Of a stretch of DNA of 64,000 nt, positions 36,442-44,982 are shown one piece after another; the stretch's first letter is position 1, and every line of letters begins with the position of its first letter. Source of the DNA: Pseudomonas asplenii (GTDB lineage: Bacteria > Pseudomonadota > Gammaproteobacteria > Pseudomonadales > Pseudomonadaceae); the NCBI RefSeq assembly GCF_900105475.1, contig NZ_LT629777.1:2728001-2792000 (forward strand), given 5' to 3'. Position numbers and translations under genes: made by a program. The notes beneath the pieces are model-generated. The model worked only from the letters and a program-made list of their open reading frames with translations, had not been told where the DNA came from and did not search any database.

Positions 36442-37623
36442 ATGCAAAATCAAGTCGGCGCACCAAAGCAGAGGCTCAGCCTCAGCGATCCGCGAGTGCG
36501 TGCGTGGTTATTTCAGGTCATCACGGTTGTCGCGGTGATCACCTTGGGCTGGTATCTGTTTCACAATACCCAGACCAACCTGCAGCACCGGGGCATTACC
36601 TCGGGCTTCAGTTTTCTCGAACGCAGTGCCGGTTTCGGTATCGCTCAGCACCTGATCGACTACACCGAATCGGACAGCTACGCGCGTGTCTTCGTCATCG
36701 GCCTGCTCAACACCCTGCTGGTGACCTTCATCGGCGTGATCCTGGCGACCTTGCTGGGTTTCGTCATCGGCGTTGCGCGTCTGTCGTCGAACTGGATCAT
36801 CAACAAGCTGGCGACGATCTATGTCGAGGTGTTCCGTAACATCCCGCCATTGCTGCAGATTCTGTTCTGGTATTTCGCGGTGTTCCTGACCATGCCGGGG
36901 CCGCGCAACAGCCATAACTTCGGCGACACCTTCTTCGTCAGCAGCCGTGGCCTGAACATGCCGGCAGCCATTGCTGCACCGGGTTTCTGGCCGTTCGTGA
37001 TCAGCGTGGTGCTGGCCATCGTCGCGATCTTCCTGATGTGCCGCTGGGCGAACCGCCGCTTCGAAGAAACCGGTGTGCCGTTCCACAAGTTCTGGGCCGG
37101 CCTTGGGCTGTTCATCGTCATCCCGCTGCTCTGCGCACTGGTTTTCGGTGCTCCGGTGCATTGGGAAATGCCCAAGCTGCAAGGCTTCAACTTCGTTGGC
37201 GGCTGGGTACTGATTCCTGAACTGCTGGCGTTGACCCTGGCCCTGACGGTGTACACCGCGGCGTTCATCGCCGAGATCGTGCGCTCCGGGATCAAGTCGG
37301 TCAGCCATGGTCAGACTGAAGCGGCGCGCTCCCTGGGTCTGCGCAACGGTCCGACCCTGCGCAAGGTGATCATCCCGCAGGCCCTGCGTGTGATCATTCC
37401 ACCGCTGACCAGCCAATACCTGAACCTGGCGAAAAACTCGTCCCTGGCGGCCGGTATCGGTTACCCGGAAATGGTCTCGCTGTTTGCCGGTACGGTGCTC
37501 AACCAGACCGGGCAGGCCATCGAAGTCATTGCCATCACCATGAGCGTGTACCTGGCGATCAGTATCAGCATTTCCCTGCTGATGAACTGGTACAACAAGC
37601 GCATTGCGCTGATCGAGCGGTGA
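36442..37623 (+). CDS. aapQ: General L-amino acid ABC transporter permease AapQ
   Basis: A 393-residue inner-membrane permease, long for the HisM/GlnP family because of an extra central membrane region, as known for AapQ. It has an N-terminal helix (VITVVAVITLGWYLF), the first permease part around LLNTLLVTFIGVILATLLGFVIGVARLSSNWIINKLATIYVEVFRNIPPLLQILFWY, and the EAA loop AARSLGLRNGPTLRKVIIPQALRVIIPP that contacts the ATPase. It lies 67 bases after aapJ and 10 before aapM. Confidence 0.95.
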   Translation: MQNQVGAPKQRLSLSDPRVRAWLFQVITVVAVITLGWYLFHNTQTNLQHRGITSGFSFLERSAGFGIAQHLIDYTESDSYARVFVIGLLNTLLVTFIGVILATLLGFVIGVARLSSNWIINKLATIYVEVFRNIPPLLQILFWYFAVFLTMPGPRNSHNFGDTFFVSSRGLNMPAAIAAPGFWPFVISVVLAIVAIFLMCRWANRRFEETGVPFHKFWAGLGLFIVIPLLCALVFGAPVHWEMPKLQGFNFVGGWVLIPELLALTLALTVYTAAFIAEIVRSGIKSVSHGQTEAARSLGLRNGPTLRKVIIPQALRVIIPPLTSQYLNLAKNSSLAAGIGYPEMVSLFAGTVLNQTGQAIEVIAITMSVYLAISISISLLMNWYNKRIALIER

Positions 37624-37633
37624 GGAAACGCCC

Positions 37634-38728
37634 ATGAGTTCCCATACTTTCAAACCCGATATGCCACCGCCGGCCAAGGTCTTCGGCCCGATGGCATGGA
37701 TACGGGCCAACATGTTCTCCAGCTGGATCAACACGCTGCTGACCCTGTTCGCTTTCTACCTGATCTACCTGATCGTGCCGCCGATCCTGCATTGGGCGAT
37801 CCTCGACGCCAACTGGGTCGGCACCACGCGTGCCGACTGCACCAAGGAAGGCGCCTGCTGGGTGTTCATTCAGCAGCGTTTCGGTCAGTTCATGTACGGC
37901 TACTACCCGCAGGCACTGCGCTGGCGTGTGGACTCCACCGTGTGGCTGGCGATCATCGGTGCCGCGCCGTTGTTCATCCCGCGCTTCCCGCGCAAGGCGA
38001 TCTACGGCCTGAGCTTCCTGGTGGTGTTCCCGATCGTCGCCTACGTCCTGTTGCACGGCGGTTTCGGCCTGGAAAGCGTGGCGACCAGCCAATGGGGCGG
38101 CCTGATGCTGACCCTGGTGATCGCCACCGTCGGTATCGCCGGCGCCTTGCCGCTGGGGATCCTGCTGGCGCTGGGGCGTCGTTCGAACCTGCCGGCGATC
38201 CGGGTGGTCTGCGTGACCTTCATCGAGTTCTGGCGCGGCGTGCCGTTGATCACCGTGCTGTTCATGTCTTCGGTGATGCTGCCGTTGTTCCTGCCTGAGG
38301 GCATGAACTTCGACAAGCTGCTGCGAGCCTTGATCGGGGTGATCCTGTTCCAGTCGGCCTATGTCGCCGAAGTGGTCCGCGGTGGCCTGCAGGCGATTCC
38401 AAAAGGTCAGTACGAAGCTGCGGCCGCGATGGGCCTGGGCTACTGGCGCAGCATGGGCCTGGTGATTCTGCCGCAAGCCCTGAAGCTGGTGATTCCCGGT
38501 ATCGTCAACACGCTGATCGCACTGTTCAAGGATACGAGCCTGGTGATCATCATCGGCCTGTTCGACCTGCTCAACAGCGTCAAGCAGGCTGCCGCCGACC
38601 CGAAATGGTTGGGCATGGCTACCGAGGGCTATGTATTCGCCGCCCTGGTGTTCTGGATTTTCTGTTTTGGTATGTCCCGCTACTCCATGCATCTGGAGCG
38701 CAAGCTGGACACAGGCCACAAGCGTTAG
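37634..38728 (+). CDS. aapM: General L-amino acid ABC transporter permease AapM
   Basis: A 364-residue second permease subunit of the Aap system. It shows several membrane helices, the conserved entry GALPLGILLALGRRSNLPAIRVVCVTFIEFWRGVPLITVLFM, and the EAA loop EAAAAMGLGYWRSMGLVILPQALKLVIPG. With AapQ it forms the translocation path. Spacing of 10 bases on each side marks an operon with aapQ and aapP. Confidence 0.95.
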   Translation: MSSHTFKPDMPPPAKVFGPMAWIRANMFSSWINTLLTLFAFYLIYLIVPPILHWAILDANWVGTTRADCTKEGACWVFIQQRFGQFMYGYYPQALRWRVDSTVWLAIIGAAPLFIPRFPRKAIYGLSFLVVFPIVAYVLLHGGFGLESVATSQWGGLMLTLVIATVGIAGALPLGILLALGRRSNLPAIRVVCVTFIEFWRGVPLITVLFMSSVMLPLFLPEGMNFDKLLRALIGVILFQSAYVAEVVRGGLQAIPKGQYEAAAAMGLGYWRSMGLVILPQALKLVIPGIVNTLIALFKDTSLVIIIGLFDLLNSVKQAAADPKWLGMATEGYVFAALVFWIFCFGMSRYSMHLERKLDTGHKR

Positions 38729-38738
38729 GAGTTAGGTG

Positions 38739-39503
38739 ATGAGCGAAGCGATCAAACAGCCTGTGAGTCCTGAAGGCATTATTCAGATGCAGGGCGTGAA
38801 CAAGTGGTACGGGCAGTTCCACGTACTCAAAGACATCAATCTGAACGTCAAGCAGGGTGAGCGTATCGTCCTGTGCGGTCCGTCGGGTTCGGGCAAGTCC
38901 ACCACCATCCGCTGCCTCAACCGTCTGGAAGAGCACCAGCAGGGCCGCATCGTGGTCGATGGCGTGGAGCTGACCAACGACCTCAAGCAGATCGAGGCGA
39001 TCCGCCGTGAAGTCGGCATGGTGTTCCAGCATTTCAACCTGTTCCCGCACCTGACCATCCTGCAGAACTGCACGTTGGCCCCGATGTGGGTGCGCAAGAT
39101 GCCCAAGCGCAAGGCGGAAGAAATCGCCATGCACTATCTGGAGCGCGTGCGTATTCCGGAGCAGGCCCACAAGTTCCCTGGGCAACTGTCCGGTGGTCAG
39201 CAGCAGCGCGTGGCGATTGCCCGTGCCCTGTGCATGAAACCGAAAATCATGCTGTTCGACGAGCCGACTTCGGCACTCGACCCGGAAATGGTGAAAGAGG
39301 TATTGGACACCATGATCGGCCTGGCCGAAGACGGCATGACCATGCTCTGCGTCACCCACGAAATGGGCTTTGCCCGCACCGTGGCGAACCGTGTGATCTT
39401 CATGGACAAGGGCGAGATCGTCGAGCAGGCTGCGCCGAACGACTTCTTCGACAATCCGCAGAACGAGCGGACCAAGTTGTTCTTGAGCCAGATCCTGCAT
39501 TGA
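38739..39503 (+). CDS. aapP: General L-amino acid ABC transporter ATP-binding protein
   Basis: A 254-residue ATPase energising AapQM. The Walker A is GPSGSGKST, the Q-loop [14 protein letters not shown], the signature [15 protein letters not shown], the Walker [15 protein letters not shown] and the H-loop CVTHEMGFA. The ATG at 38739 has AGGAG upstream, while a GTG directly before it (38736) is less well placed. It ends the aap operon and is followed by a strong terminator at 39521-39549. Confidence 0.96.
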   Translation: MSEAIKQPVSPEGIIQMQGVNKWYGQFHVLKDINLNVKQGERIVLCGPSGSGKSTTIRCLNRLEEHQQGRIVVDGVELTNDLKQIEAIRREVGMVFQHFNLFPHLTILQNCTLAPMWVRKMPKRKAEEIAMHYLERVRIPEQAHKFPGQLSGGQQQRVAIARALCMKPKIMLFDEPTSALDPEMVKEVLDTMIGLAEDGMTMLCVTHEMGFARTVANRVIFMDKGEIVEQAAPNDFFDNPQNERTKLFLSQILH

Positions 39504-39520
39504 TCGACAGGCGTTGAATG

Positions 39521-39549
39521 AAAAACCCGGACCTGGTCCGGGTTTTTTT
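39521..39549. terminator. Intrinsic terminator between aapP and mqsA
   Basis: AAAAACCCGGAC and GTCCGGGTTTTTTT form a 12-base stem with a three-base loop, with a T-run on the plus strand and an A-run on its other side. It can end aapP transcription from the left and mqsRA transcription from the right. Confidence 0.9.
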
Positions 39550-39556
39550 ATGGGGA

Positions 39557-40021
39557 TCAGATCGACGCTCTTGCGCCTGGCGTTCGCTGCGCAGGGCTGT
39601 TGTCTGCGTTGATGGCCTTGATGTCCTCGATCAGTTCGGGATATCGGTCCAGTAGATGCATCAATACGAGCAGCGGTTTTGGCGGCTCGACTTCCGCTCT
39701 TTCATAACGGGAGAACGCGTTGTGCCCGCCGCCCGAAAGCAGCTCTACTGCCGTGCGTTGGGTGAAATGCAGCTTGCGCCGGATGCGCCGCATCTCGGTT
39801 GCTACCTGATGCCTGTGTTCAAGGATCAGTTGATCGCTCGCATCCGAGTACCGCTGGGCACTTTCAGGGGCCAGTTCGATTTCCCCGCACTCTGTGCATT
39901 CCCAACCGCAAAGCCCGGACACGGTTTGTTTCAGCGCCTTGAAGTCGACCTCGACATCCCGTTTCTCAAAGTGCTGCATGCTATTGCTTGCGCCGCAACT
40001 GACGCAGTCTTGTCGTCTCAT
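39557..40021 (-). CDS. mqsA: MqsA-family antitoxin
   Basis: A 154-residue antitoxin that should bind MqsR and repress the operon. The N-terminal zinc domain has cysteine pairs at residues 6/9 and 42/45, the spacing known from MqsA. The C-terminal helix-turn-helix (KLHFTQRTAVELLSGGGHNAFSRYERAEVEPPKPLLVLMHLLDRYPEL, about residues 83-130) matches the DNA-binding part. It starts at 40021, overlapping the toxin stop by 4 bases (ATGA). The C-terminal tail beyond residue 135 is longer than in E. coli MqsA. Confidence 0.92.
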   Translation of the reverse strand: MRRQDCVSCGASNSMQHFEKRDVEVDFKALKQTVSGLCGWECTECGEIELAPESAQRYSDASDQLILEHRHQVATEMRRIRRKLHFTQRTAVELLSGGGHNAFSRYERAEVEPPKPLLVLMHLLDRYPELIEDIKAINADNSPAQRTPGARASI

Positions 40022-40329
40022 GATTCTTTCTCCTTGAAGGAGATGACAGGTGGCCCACCAGCCGGGCGGTAACTCACCTTTATGTAGATCCACCCGTCTG
40101 CATACGGATAGTGATAAACGTCTTGCCAGATACGGTGATTGGCATCGGTTGTCATCGATTTATAAAGCATCCTCCTTTCCAGTGATCTGATGATCCGCAG
40201 CATCTCCATGAGGGTCAGTCCCATCCCTCTGGCGCCATCCCTGGCACTGAGGGTGAACGCAGCAGCGCCAAGCCTGATCACATCGGCCTTGATGACCGAC
40301 AGATCGTAGTGAGGTGTTTTCTTTTCCAT
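40018..40329 (-). CDS. mqsR: MqsR-family mRNA interferase toxin
   Basis: A 103-residue RelE-like ribonuclease; relatives cleave mRNA at GCU sites. The catalytic residues of E. coli MqsR have counterparts: Lys57 in LYKSMTTDANH, Gln69 in RIWQDVYHYP and Tyr82 in GWIYIKV, and VISFKEK near the C-terminus is conserved. Toxin-first order with the antitoxin behind is the standard MqsRA layout. A near-perfect palindrome lies 33-46 bases upstream of its start. The pair sits between the aap terminator and a GntR regulator gene. Confidence 0.93.
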   Translation of the reverse strand: MEKKTPHYDLSVIKADVIRLGAAAFTLSARDGARGMGLTLMEMLRIIRSLERRMLYKSMTTDANHRIWQDVYHYPYADGWIYIKVSYRPAGGPPVISFKEKES

Positions 40330-40361
40330 AAGACACCCTTGCCATAGTAAGCCTGAAAATT

Positions 40362-40375
40362 ACCCTTTAAGGGGT
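40362..40375. promoter_or_regulatory. Candidate MqsA operator upstream of mqsR
   Basis: ACCCTTTAAGGGGT is a 14-base palindrome with a single imperfect pair. It resembles the AACCT-N3-AGGTT site bound by E. coli MqsA and lies 33-46 bases upstream of the mqsR start, where it could cover the promoter. Confidence 0.5.
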
Positions 40376-40465
40376 TTTTCTGGATAGGCGGCTGCGTCTC
40401 TTGAGCCTGTGGGAGTTTTTGTTTCTTGAGCTTTTGCTGACCTCTGGGATAGGCTACTGAAAATT

Positions 40466-40482
40466 CATCCTATGATTGGATG
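40466..40482. promoter_or_regulatory. Inverted repeat before the GntR-family gene
   Basis: CATCCTATGATTGGATG has five-base arms (CATCC/GGATG) around seven bases and ends 13 bases before the regulator start. Its size and placement suit an autoregulatory operator of a FadR-subfamily GntR protein. Confidence 0.5.
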
Positions 40483-40495
40483 TTAAGGCGAAGCC

Positions 40496-41155
40496 ATGTC
40501 ACCCAGTATTCCCCTGATCAAGCGCTCCCTGGTCGACCAGGCTCTGGAGCAGCTACGCGAACGCATTACCCATGGCACCTGGGCGGTGGGTGAGCGCCTG
40601 CCGACCGAGCCTGAGCTGGCGGCCGAGTTGGGGATCAGCCGCAATACCATGCGCGAGGCGATGCGCGTGCTGGCGTTTTCCGGATTGATCGAGATTCGCC
40701 AGGGCGACGGCAGTTATCTGCGAGCCACCACCGATCCGCTGGCGACCATGCAGGCATTGTCGCGCTGTTCTCTGGATCAGGCGCGCGAGACGCGGCACAG
40801 CTTTGAAGTCGAGGCGATTGGCCTGGCGGCGCTGCGCCGCACCGACGAGGACCTCAAGGGTTTGCGCGAAGCCCTGGAAGCCAGCAGCAATCACTATCAC
40901 GGTGATCTCGACTGTTTCATCTCCTGCGACCTGGTGTTTCACCAGCGCCTGATCGACGCCGCGCACAACCCGATGCTCAGTGAGCTGTATCGTTACTTTT
41001 CCAGCATGATCGCCGCCGCTCTGCGCCAGACTCTCGACATCACGCCTCGTCGCCAGTCGGTGTTCGATCTGCACGTGGCCTTGCTCGATGCGGTCGAGCA
41101 ACGTGACCCGGAGCGCGCCAAGGCCCTGTGCCGGACCCTGATCAATGAACCTTGA
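40496..41155 (+). CDS. GntR/FadR-family transcriptional regulator
   Basis: A 219-residue regulator: the winged helix (residues 8-75) contains LVDQALEQLRERITHGTWAVGERLPTEPELAAELGISRNTMREAMRVLAFSGLIEIRQGDGSYL, and the C-terminal all-helical FCD ligand-binding domain follows (FEVEAIGLAALRRT, DLVFHQRLIDAAHNPMLSELY) with metal-binding-type Asp/His residues. It precedes and may overlap the MFS transporter gene, so it probably regulates that transporter in response to a small acid. Confidence 0.9.
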   Translation: MSPSIPLIKRSLVDQALEQLRERITHGTWAVGERLPTEPELAAELGISRNTMREAMRVLAFSGLIEIRQGDGSYLRATTDPLATMQALSRCSLDQARETRHSFEVEAIGLAALRRTDEDLKGLREALEASSNHYHGDLDCFISCDLVFHQRLIDAAHNPMLSELYRYFSSMIAAALRQTLDITPRRQSVFDLHVALLDAVEQRDPERAKALCRTLINEP

Positions 41156-41168
41156 ATCCGAGACCACC

Positions 41169-42458
41169 ATGCCCCGTTCCACTTCCGAGGCTAGCGCCTC
41201 GACCCCAACCCGGCCAAACGACCTCGAGCCGTTGCTGATTGATGCCGAGGCCGACGATGCCATTGTCCAGCAGGCCCAGCCGGTGCTGCATCGTCCCTGG
41301 CTATTGCTGCTGGGGCTGGTGCTGGTGGCGCTGAACCTGCGCCCGGCGCTGTCGAGCATGGCTCCGATGCTCAGCGAGGTATCCCGCAGCCTGGGCCTGT
41401 CGGCGGCCAAGGCCGGTCTGCTGACGACCTTGCCGGTGCTTTGCCTGGGGTTGTTCGCTCCGCTGGCGCCGCTGCTGGCCCGGCGTTTTGGCAGTGAGCG
41501 GGTGGTGCTGGGGATTCTCCTGACCCTGGCAGGCGGCATGATCCTGCGCAGTTCCCTCGGCGAGTTCGGACTGTTTGCCGGCAGCATCCTGGCCGGCGCG
41601 AGCATTGGCGTGATCGGCGTGTTGTTGCCGGGCATCGTCAAACGCGACTTTGCCAAACACGCCGGAGCCATGACCGGGGTCTACACCATGGCCCTGTGCA
41701 TGGGGGCGGCCATGGCGGCAGGCTCGACGGTGCCGCTCAGCCAGCACTTCGGTAACAGCTGGGCGATGGGACTGGGATTCTGGGTGGTTCCGGCGTTGGT
41801 CGCGGCCTTGGTGTGGTTGCCGCAGGTAGGCAGCAGGCAGGGCGCACACCAGGCGGCCTATCGCGTGCGTGGTCTATTGCGTGATCCCCTGGCCTGGCAG
41901 GTGACCCTGTACATGGGCCTGCAATCGTCGCTGGCCTATATCGTGTTCGGCTGGCTGCCTTCGGTATTGATCGGCCGTGGCCTGACACCGACCCAGGCGG
42001 GGATCGTGCTCTCCGGTTCGATCCTGGTCCAGTTGGCCAGCTCACTGGCGGCGCCCTGGCTGGCGACCCGGGGCAAGGATCAGCGGTTGGCGATCCTGGT
42101 GGTCATGCTGCTGACCCTGGGCGGTCTGTTCGGTTGCCTGTACGCACCTATCGAGGGCCTGTGGGGCTGGGCGATCCTGCTGGGGTTGGGGCAGGGCGGC
42201 ACGTTCAGCCTGGCGTTGACGCTGATCGTGTTGCGTTCGCGCGATGCCCATGTGGCGGCCAACCTGTCGAGTATGGCCCAGGGCATCGGCTACACCCTGG
42301 CGTCGATGGGCCCGTTCGCGGTCGGGTTGGTCCATGATCTTACCGGCGGATGGCAGGCCTTGGGCTGGATTTTCGCAGTGATCGGCCTGGGCGCGATCAT
42401 CGCCGGGTTGGGGGCAGGGCGAGCGCTCTATGTACAGGTCAGCAGCGAAAAACGCTGA
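41169..42458 (+). CDS. MFS transporter of the CynX/NimT type
   Basis: A 12-helix major facilitator permease, 429 residues from the ATG at 41169 (437 from an in-frame ATG at 41145 inside the regulator gene). The CynX/NimT-type pattern is present: LLGLVLVALNLRPALSSMAPMLSEVSRSLGLSAAKAGLLTTLPVLCLGLFAPLAPLLARRFG. Members move cyanate, nitroimidazoles or unknown anions. It is coupled to the GntR-type regulator, which likely senses the same substrate. The N-terminal 45 residues are polar and acidic. Confidence 0.88.
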   Translation: MPRSTSEASASTPTRPNDLEPLLIDAEADDAIVQQAQPVLHRPWLLLLGLVLVALNLRPALSSMAPMLSEVSRSLGLSAAKAGLLTTLPVLCLGLFAPLAPLLARRFGSERVVLGILLTLAGGMILRSSLGEFGLFAGSILAGASIGVIGVLLPGIVKRDFAKHAGAMTGVYTMALCMGAAMAAGSTVPLSQHFGNSWAMGLGFWVVPALVAALVWLPQVGSRQGAHQAAYRVRGLLRDPLAWQVTLYMGLQSSLAYIVFGWLPSVLIGRGLTPTQAGIVLSGSILVQLASSLAAPWLATRGKDQRLAILVVMLLTLGGLFGCLYAPIEGLWGWAILLGLGQGGTFSLALTLIVLRSRDAHVAANLSSMAQGIGYTLASMGPFAVGLVHDLTGGWQALGWIFAVIGLGAIIAGLGAGRALYVQVSSEKR

Positions 42459-42560
42459 AGTGTTGCGTACTTCTCCTATTCGAATGGCGAATGACGATAG
42501 TCAGCGGCGCATTTGCGGACTATCGTGCAGGCAATTCTTTTACCTGCACGGAGCCCGTTC

Positions 42561-43031
42561 ATGAGTGATGTCCACAGCGCGTTGATTACCGAGTTCTACA
42601 AGGCCTTCCAGCGGCTGGATGCCGAGGCGATGAGCGCCTGCTATACCGAGGATGTGGTCTTCAGCGATCCGGCTTTCGGTGAATTGCGCGGTCGCGATGC
42701 TGGCGACATGTGGCGGATGCTGACCACTCGTGCGAAGGACTTCAGCCTGACGTTCGACAACATCCGCGCCGACGAGCGTAGCGGCGGGGCGCATTGGGTC
42801 GCGACTTACCTGTTCAGCCAGACCGGCAATATCGTGGTCAACGATATCCAGGCCCGCTTCGTATTTCGCGATGGCAAGATCTGCGAGCACCACGATCACT
42901 TCGACCTGTGGCGCTGGGCGCGTCAGGCACTGGGGACCAAGGGCCTGCTGCTGGGTTGGACGCCGCTGGTGAAGAACGCCGTACGGGCCCAGGCGCTCAA
43001 GGGCTTCAAGGCGTTCCAGGCGGGCCGCTGA
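42561..43031 (+). CDS. NTF2-like / SnoaL-family protein
   Basis: A 156-residue protein with the NTF2-like fold: HSALITEFYKAFQRLDAEAMSACYTEDVVFSDPAFGELRGRDAGDMWRMLTTRAKDF, then beta strands with HWVATYLFSQTGNIVVNDIQARFVFRDGKICEHHDHFDLWRWARQALG. An ATG at 42561 with CGGAG upstream is preferred over an in-frame ATG at 42513. Members are small ketosteroid-isomerase-like enzymes or binding proteins. No substrate can be inferred. Confidence 0.85.
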   Translation: MSDVHSALITEFYKAFQRLDAEAMSACYTEDVVFSDPAFGELRGRDAGDMWRMLTTRAKDFSLTFDNIRADERSGGAHWVATYLFSQTGNIVVNDIQARFVFRDGKICEHHDHFDLWRWARQALGTKGLLLGWTPLVKNAVRAQALKGFKAFQAGR

Positions 43032-43077
43032 GGTCTGTTAAACTGGTGTTCCCGTTTCTGACCAAGCCACTCGCCAC

Positions 43078-43407
43078 GTGAACACCCCTCAAGCGCCCGT
43101 TGCCACCACCGATAACAGGCTTCCGACGGCCAAATCCTGGTACGTCTACCTGGTTCGGGCGGCCAATGGCTCGTTGTATTGCGGTATCAGCGATGATCCG
43201 CAACGGCGTTTCGCCTCGCACCAGAGTGGTAAGGGCGCGCGCTTCTTTCACTCGAGCCCGGCGGTGGCACTGGTGTATGTCGAGGCCTGTGGCGATAAGG
43301 GCGAAGCCTTGCGCCAGGAGCGGCTGATCAAGAAGTTGCGCAAGAGCGCCAAGGAAGCGTTGGCGGCGAGCTTCTGCCTGGAGGCGTTTTCGGCCGCACG
43401 AACATGA
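43078..43407 (+). CDS. GIY-YIG nuclease superfamily protein (UPF0213 type)
   Basis: From the GTG at 43078 the product is 109 residues. The motif [41 protein letters not shown] matches the small stand-alone GIY-YIG family, with Tyr, Gly-Ile, Arg and the later Glu ([12 protein letters not shown]) in place. These proteins probably act as small DNA endonucleases or repair factors. It follows the NTF2-like gene by 46 bases. Confidence 0.9.
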   Translation: MNTPQAPVATTDNRLPTAKSWYVYLVRAANGSLYCGISDDPQRRFASHQSGKGARFFHSSPAVALVYVEACGDKGEALRQERLIKKLRKSAKEALAASFCLEAFSAART

Positions 43408-43562
43408 ACGGCCGTGCCTTTCGGCGCCAGCGTCATGTCTCGAAAACCGCTCTCGCATTCGCCCATCAACGACCCTGATAAGCGGGTATCAGCCTACCCG
43501 GGTAGGCTGCTGTCGATTTGCAGGCTAAGCTGCGGACTCCCATCCGTACGGCGGACTCCAGC

Positions 43563-44498
43563 ATGTCTGAGCTGATTCTTCACCACTACCCCACTTCTCC
43601 TTTTGCCGAAAAGGCCCGGTTGCTTCTGGGGTTCAAGGGGCTGTCCTGGCGCTCCGTGACTATCCCGCCGATGATGCCCAAACCTGACCTCACGGCGCTG
43701 ACCGGCGGCTATCGCAAGACGCCGGTGTTGCAGGTGGGGGCGGATATCTATTGCGACACGGCGCTGATTGCCCGTCGCCTGGAGCAGGAAAAGGTGTCGC
43801 CGACGCTGTTCCCCGAAGGTCGCGAGATGGTCGCGGCAACCTTCGCCGCCTGGGCCGATTCGGTGGTGTTCAGGCTCGCGGTCGCCCTGGTGTTCCAGCC
43901 GGAATCGGCTGCGGTGCGTTTCGCCCGGTTTTCCCCGGAGCAGGCCAAGGCGTTCATGGCCGATCGGGCCGGGTTATTCAGCGGTGGTTCGGCCACCCGT
44001 GTTCCCCTGGAAGAAGCCAGGCATTCCTGGCCGACCCTCATGGCCCGGCTGGAGCAGCAACTGCAGCGCGAGGAAGGCGATTTCCTGTTCGGCGAGCCCT
44101 CCATCGCCGACTTCTCGATGGCGCATATCCTCTGGTTCCTCAAGGCCACGCCGGTGACCTCGCCGTTGGTCGACGACTACCCTGCGGTTTCGGCCTGGCT
44201 GGGCCGGGTTTTGGGATTTGGACACGGTGCGTCGAAGGACATGACGTCCGAAGAGGCGGTGCAGGTGGCTCGGGATACGGTGCCGGCAGCGCTGCCCGAG
44301 GAGCGCTTCGTCGACCCGAACGGTTTCACGGTGGGTCAACAGGTAGTGATTGCGGCGACCGACTATGGGGTAGACCCGGTAGCCGGCGAGTTGGTATTTG
44401 TCGGTAGCGAGGAACTGATCCTGCGACGTGAAGATGAGCGCGTGGGCGTGGTGCATGTGCACTTCCCGCGTCTTGGCTTCCGCATCGAGGCGTCCTGA
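43563..44498 (+). CDS. Glutathione S-transferase-family protein with C-terminal extension
   Basis: A 311-residue protein from the ATG at 43563. Residues 1-80 are a thioredoxin-like GST domain (LILHHYPTSPFAEKARLLLGFKGLSWRSVTIPP, TGGYRKTPVLQVGADIYCDTALIARRLEQ), with the usual ESxxI-like cDTALI. A helical domain follows to about residue 215. The final 80 residues (FTVGQQVVIAATDYGVDPVAGELVFVGSEELILRREDERVGVVHVHFPRLGF) are a predicted beta domain that ordinary GSTs lack. The function is unknown. Confidence 0.85.
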   Translation: MSELILHHYPTSPFAEKARLLLGFKGLSWRSVTIPPMMPKPDLTALTGGYRKTPVLQVGADIYCDTALIARRLEQEKVSPTLFPEGREMVAATFAAWADSVVFRLAVALVFQPESAAVRFARFSPEQAKAFMADRAGLFSGGSATRVPLEEARHSWPTLMARLEQQLQREEGDFLFGEPSIADFSMAHILWFLKATPVTSPLVDDYPAVSAWLGRVLGFGHGASKDMTSEEAVQVARDTVPAALPEERFVDPNGFTVGQQVVIAATDYGVDPVAGELVFVGSEELILRREDERVGVVHVHFPRLGFRIEAS

Positions 44499-44548
44499 AG
44501 GGGCCCTGCGGATAATGAGCCAAGTCTATCGCGTGCACACGGCAATCT

Positions 44549-44637
44549 TGTAGAAGCAGGGCTTGCCCGCGAAGCTTTTAGCGGCTGCACGGGCCTATTC
44601 GTGGGCAAGTCGGACGCCGCACCGCCTGCTCTTACAG
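44549..44637. repeat. REP-like pair between the GST-family and glutaredoxin genes
   Basis: GTAGAAGCAGGGCTTGCCCGCGAAG is followed by an inverted, variant unit (GGGCCTATTCGTGGGCAAGTCGG and GCCTGCTCTTACAG). The element lies between two convergent genes and overlaps the 3' end of the glutaredoxin gene by a few bases. Confidence 0.75.
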
Positions 44638-44979
44638 AGCCTTGAGGATCTCGTCCGGCTGGTAACCGCGAATCAGCGTGCCGTTGACGTCGAGTATCGG
44701 GATCCCGCCGCCGCCCAGCGCCTGATAGGCTTTGCGCGCGTCGGCGTCCTTTTCGATATCGAATTCCTTGAATGGAATGCCTTTCTGGTCGAGAAAGCGC
44801 CGGGTCGCCTTGCAGTAGCCACACCAGTCGGTGGCATAGAGTACGACCCGGGCCTGGCTTCGGGTCTGCTCGGACACCACCGAGTCCGGGTGGAACACCC
44901 GTTCGATCTTGCCCCAGTTCTGGTAAGCCACGACCACCAGCAGGATCAGCAGGAACTTCTTCAGCACGCCACCGAGCAT
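44632..44979 (-). CDS. Membrane-anchored glutaredoxin-family protein
   Basis: A 115-residue protein with an N-terminal membrane anchor (VLKKFLLILLVVVAYQNW), then a glutaredoxin domain: VVLYATDWCGYCKATRRFLDQKGIPFKEFDIEKDADARKAYQALGGGGIPILDVNGTLIRGYQPDEI. The CGYC active site is at about residues 53-56 and the cis-proline at GIPILD. It probably faces the periplasm or inner membrane surface as a thiol-disulfide carrier. It follows yejK by 3 bases on the same strand. Confidence 0.88.
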   Translation of the reverse strand: MLGGVLKKFLLILLVVVAYQNWGKIERVFHPDSVVSEQTRSQARVVLYATDWCGYCKATRRFLDQKGIPFKEFDIEKDADARKAYQALGGGGIPILDVNGTLIRGYQPDEILKAL

Positions 44980-44982
44980 CGA

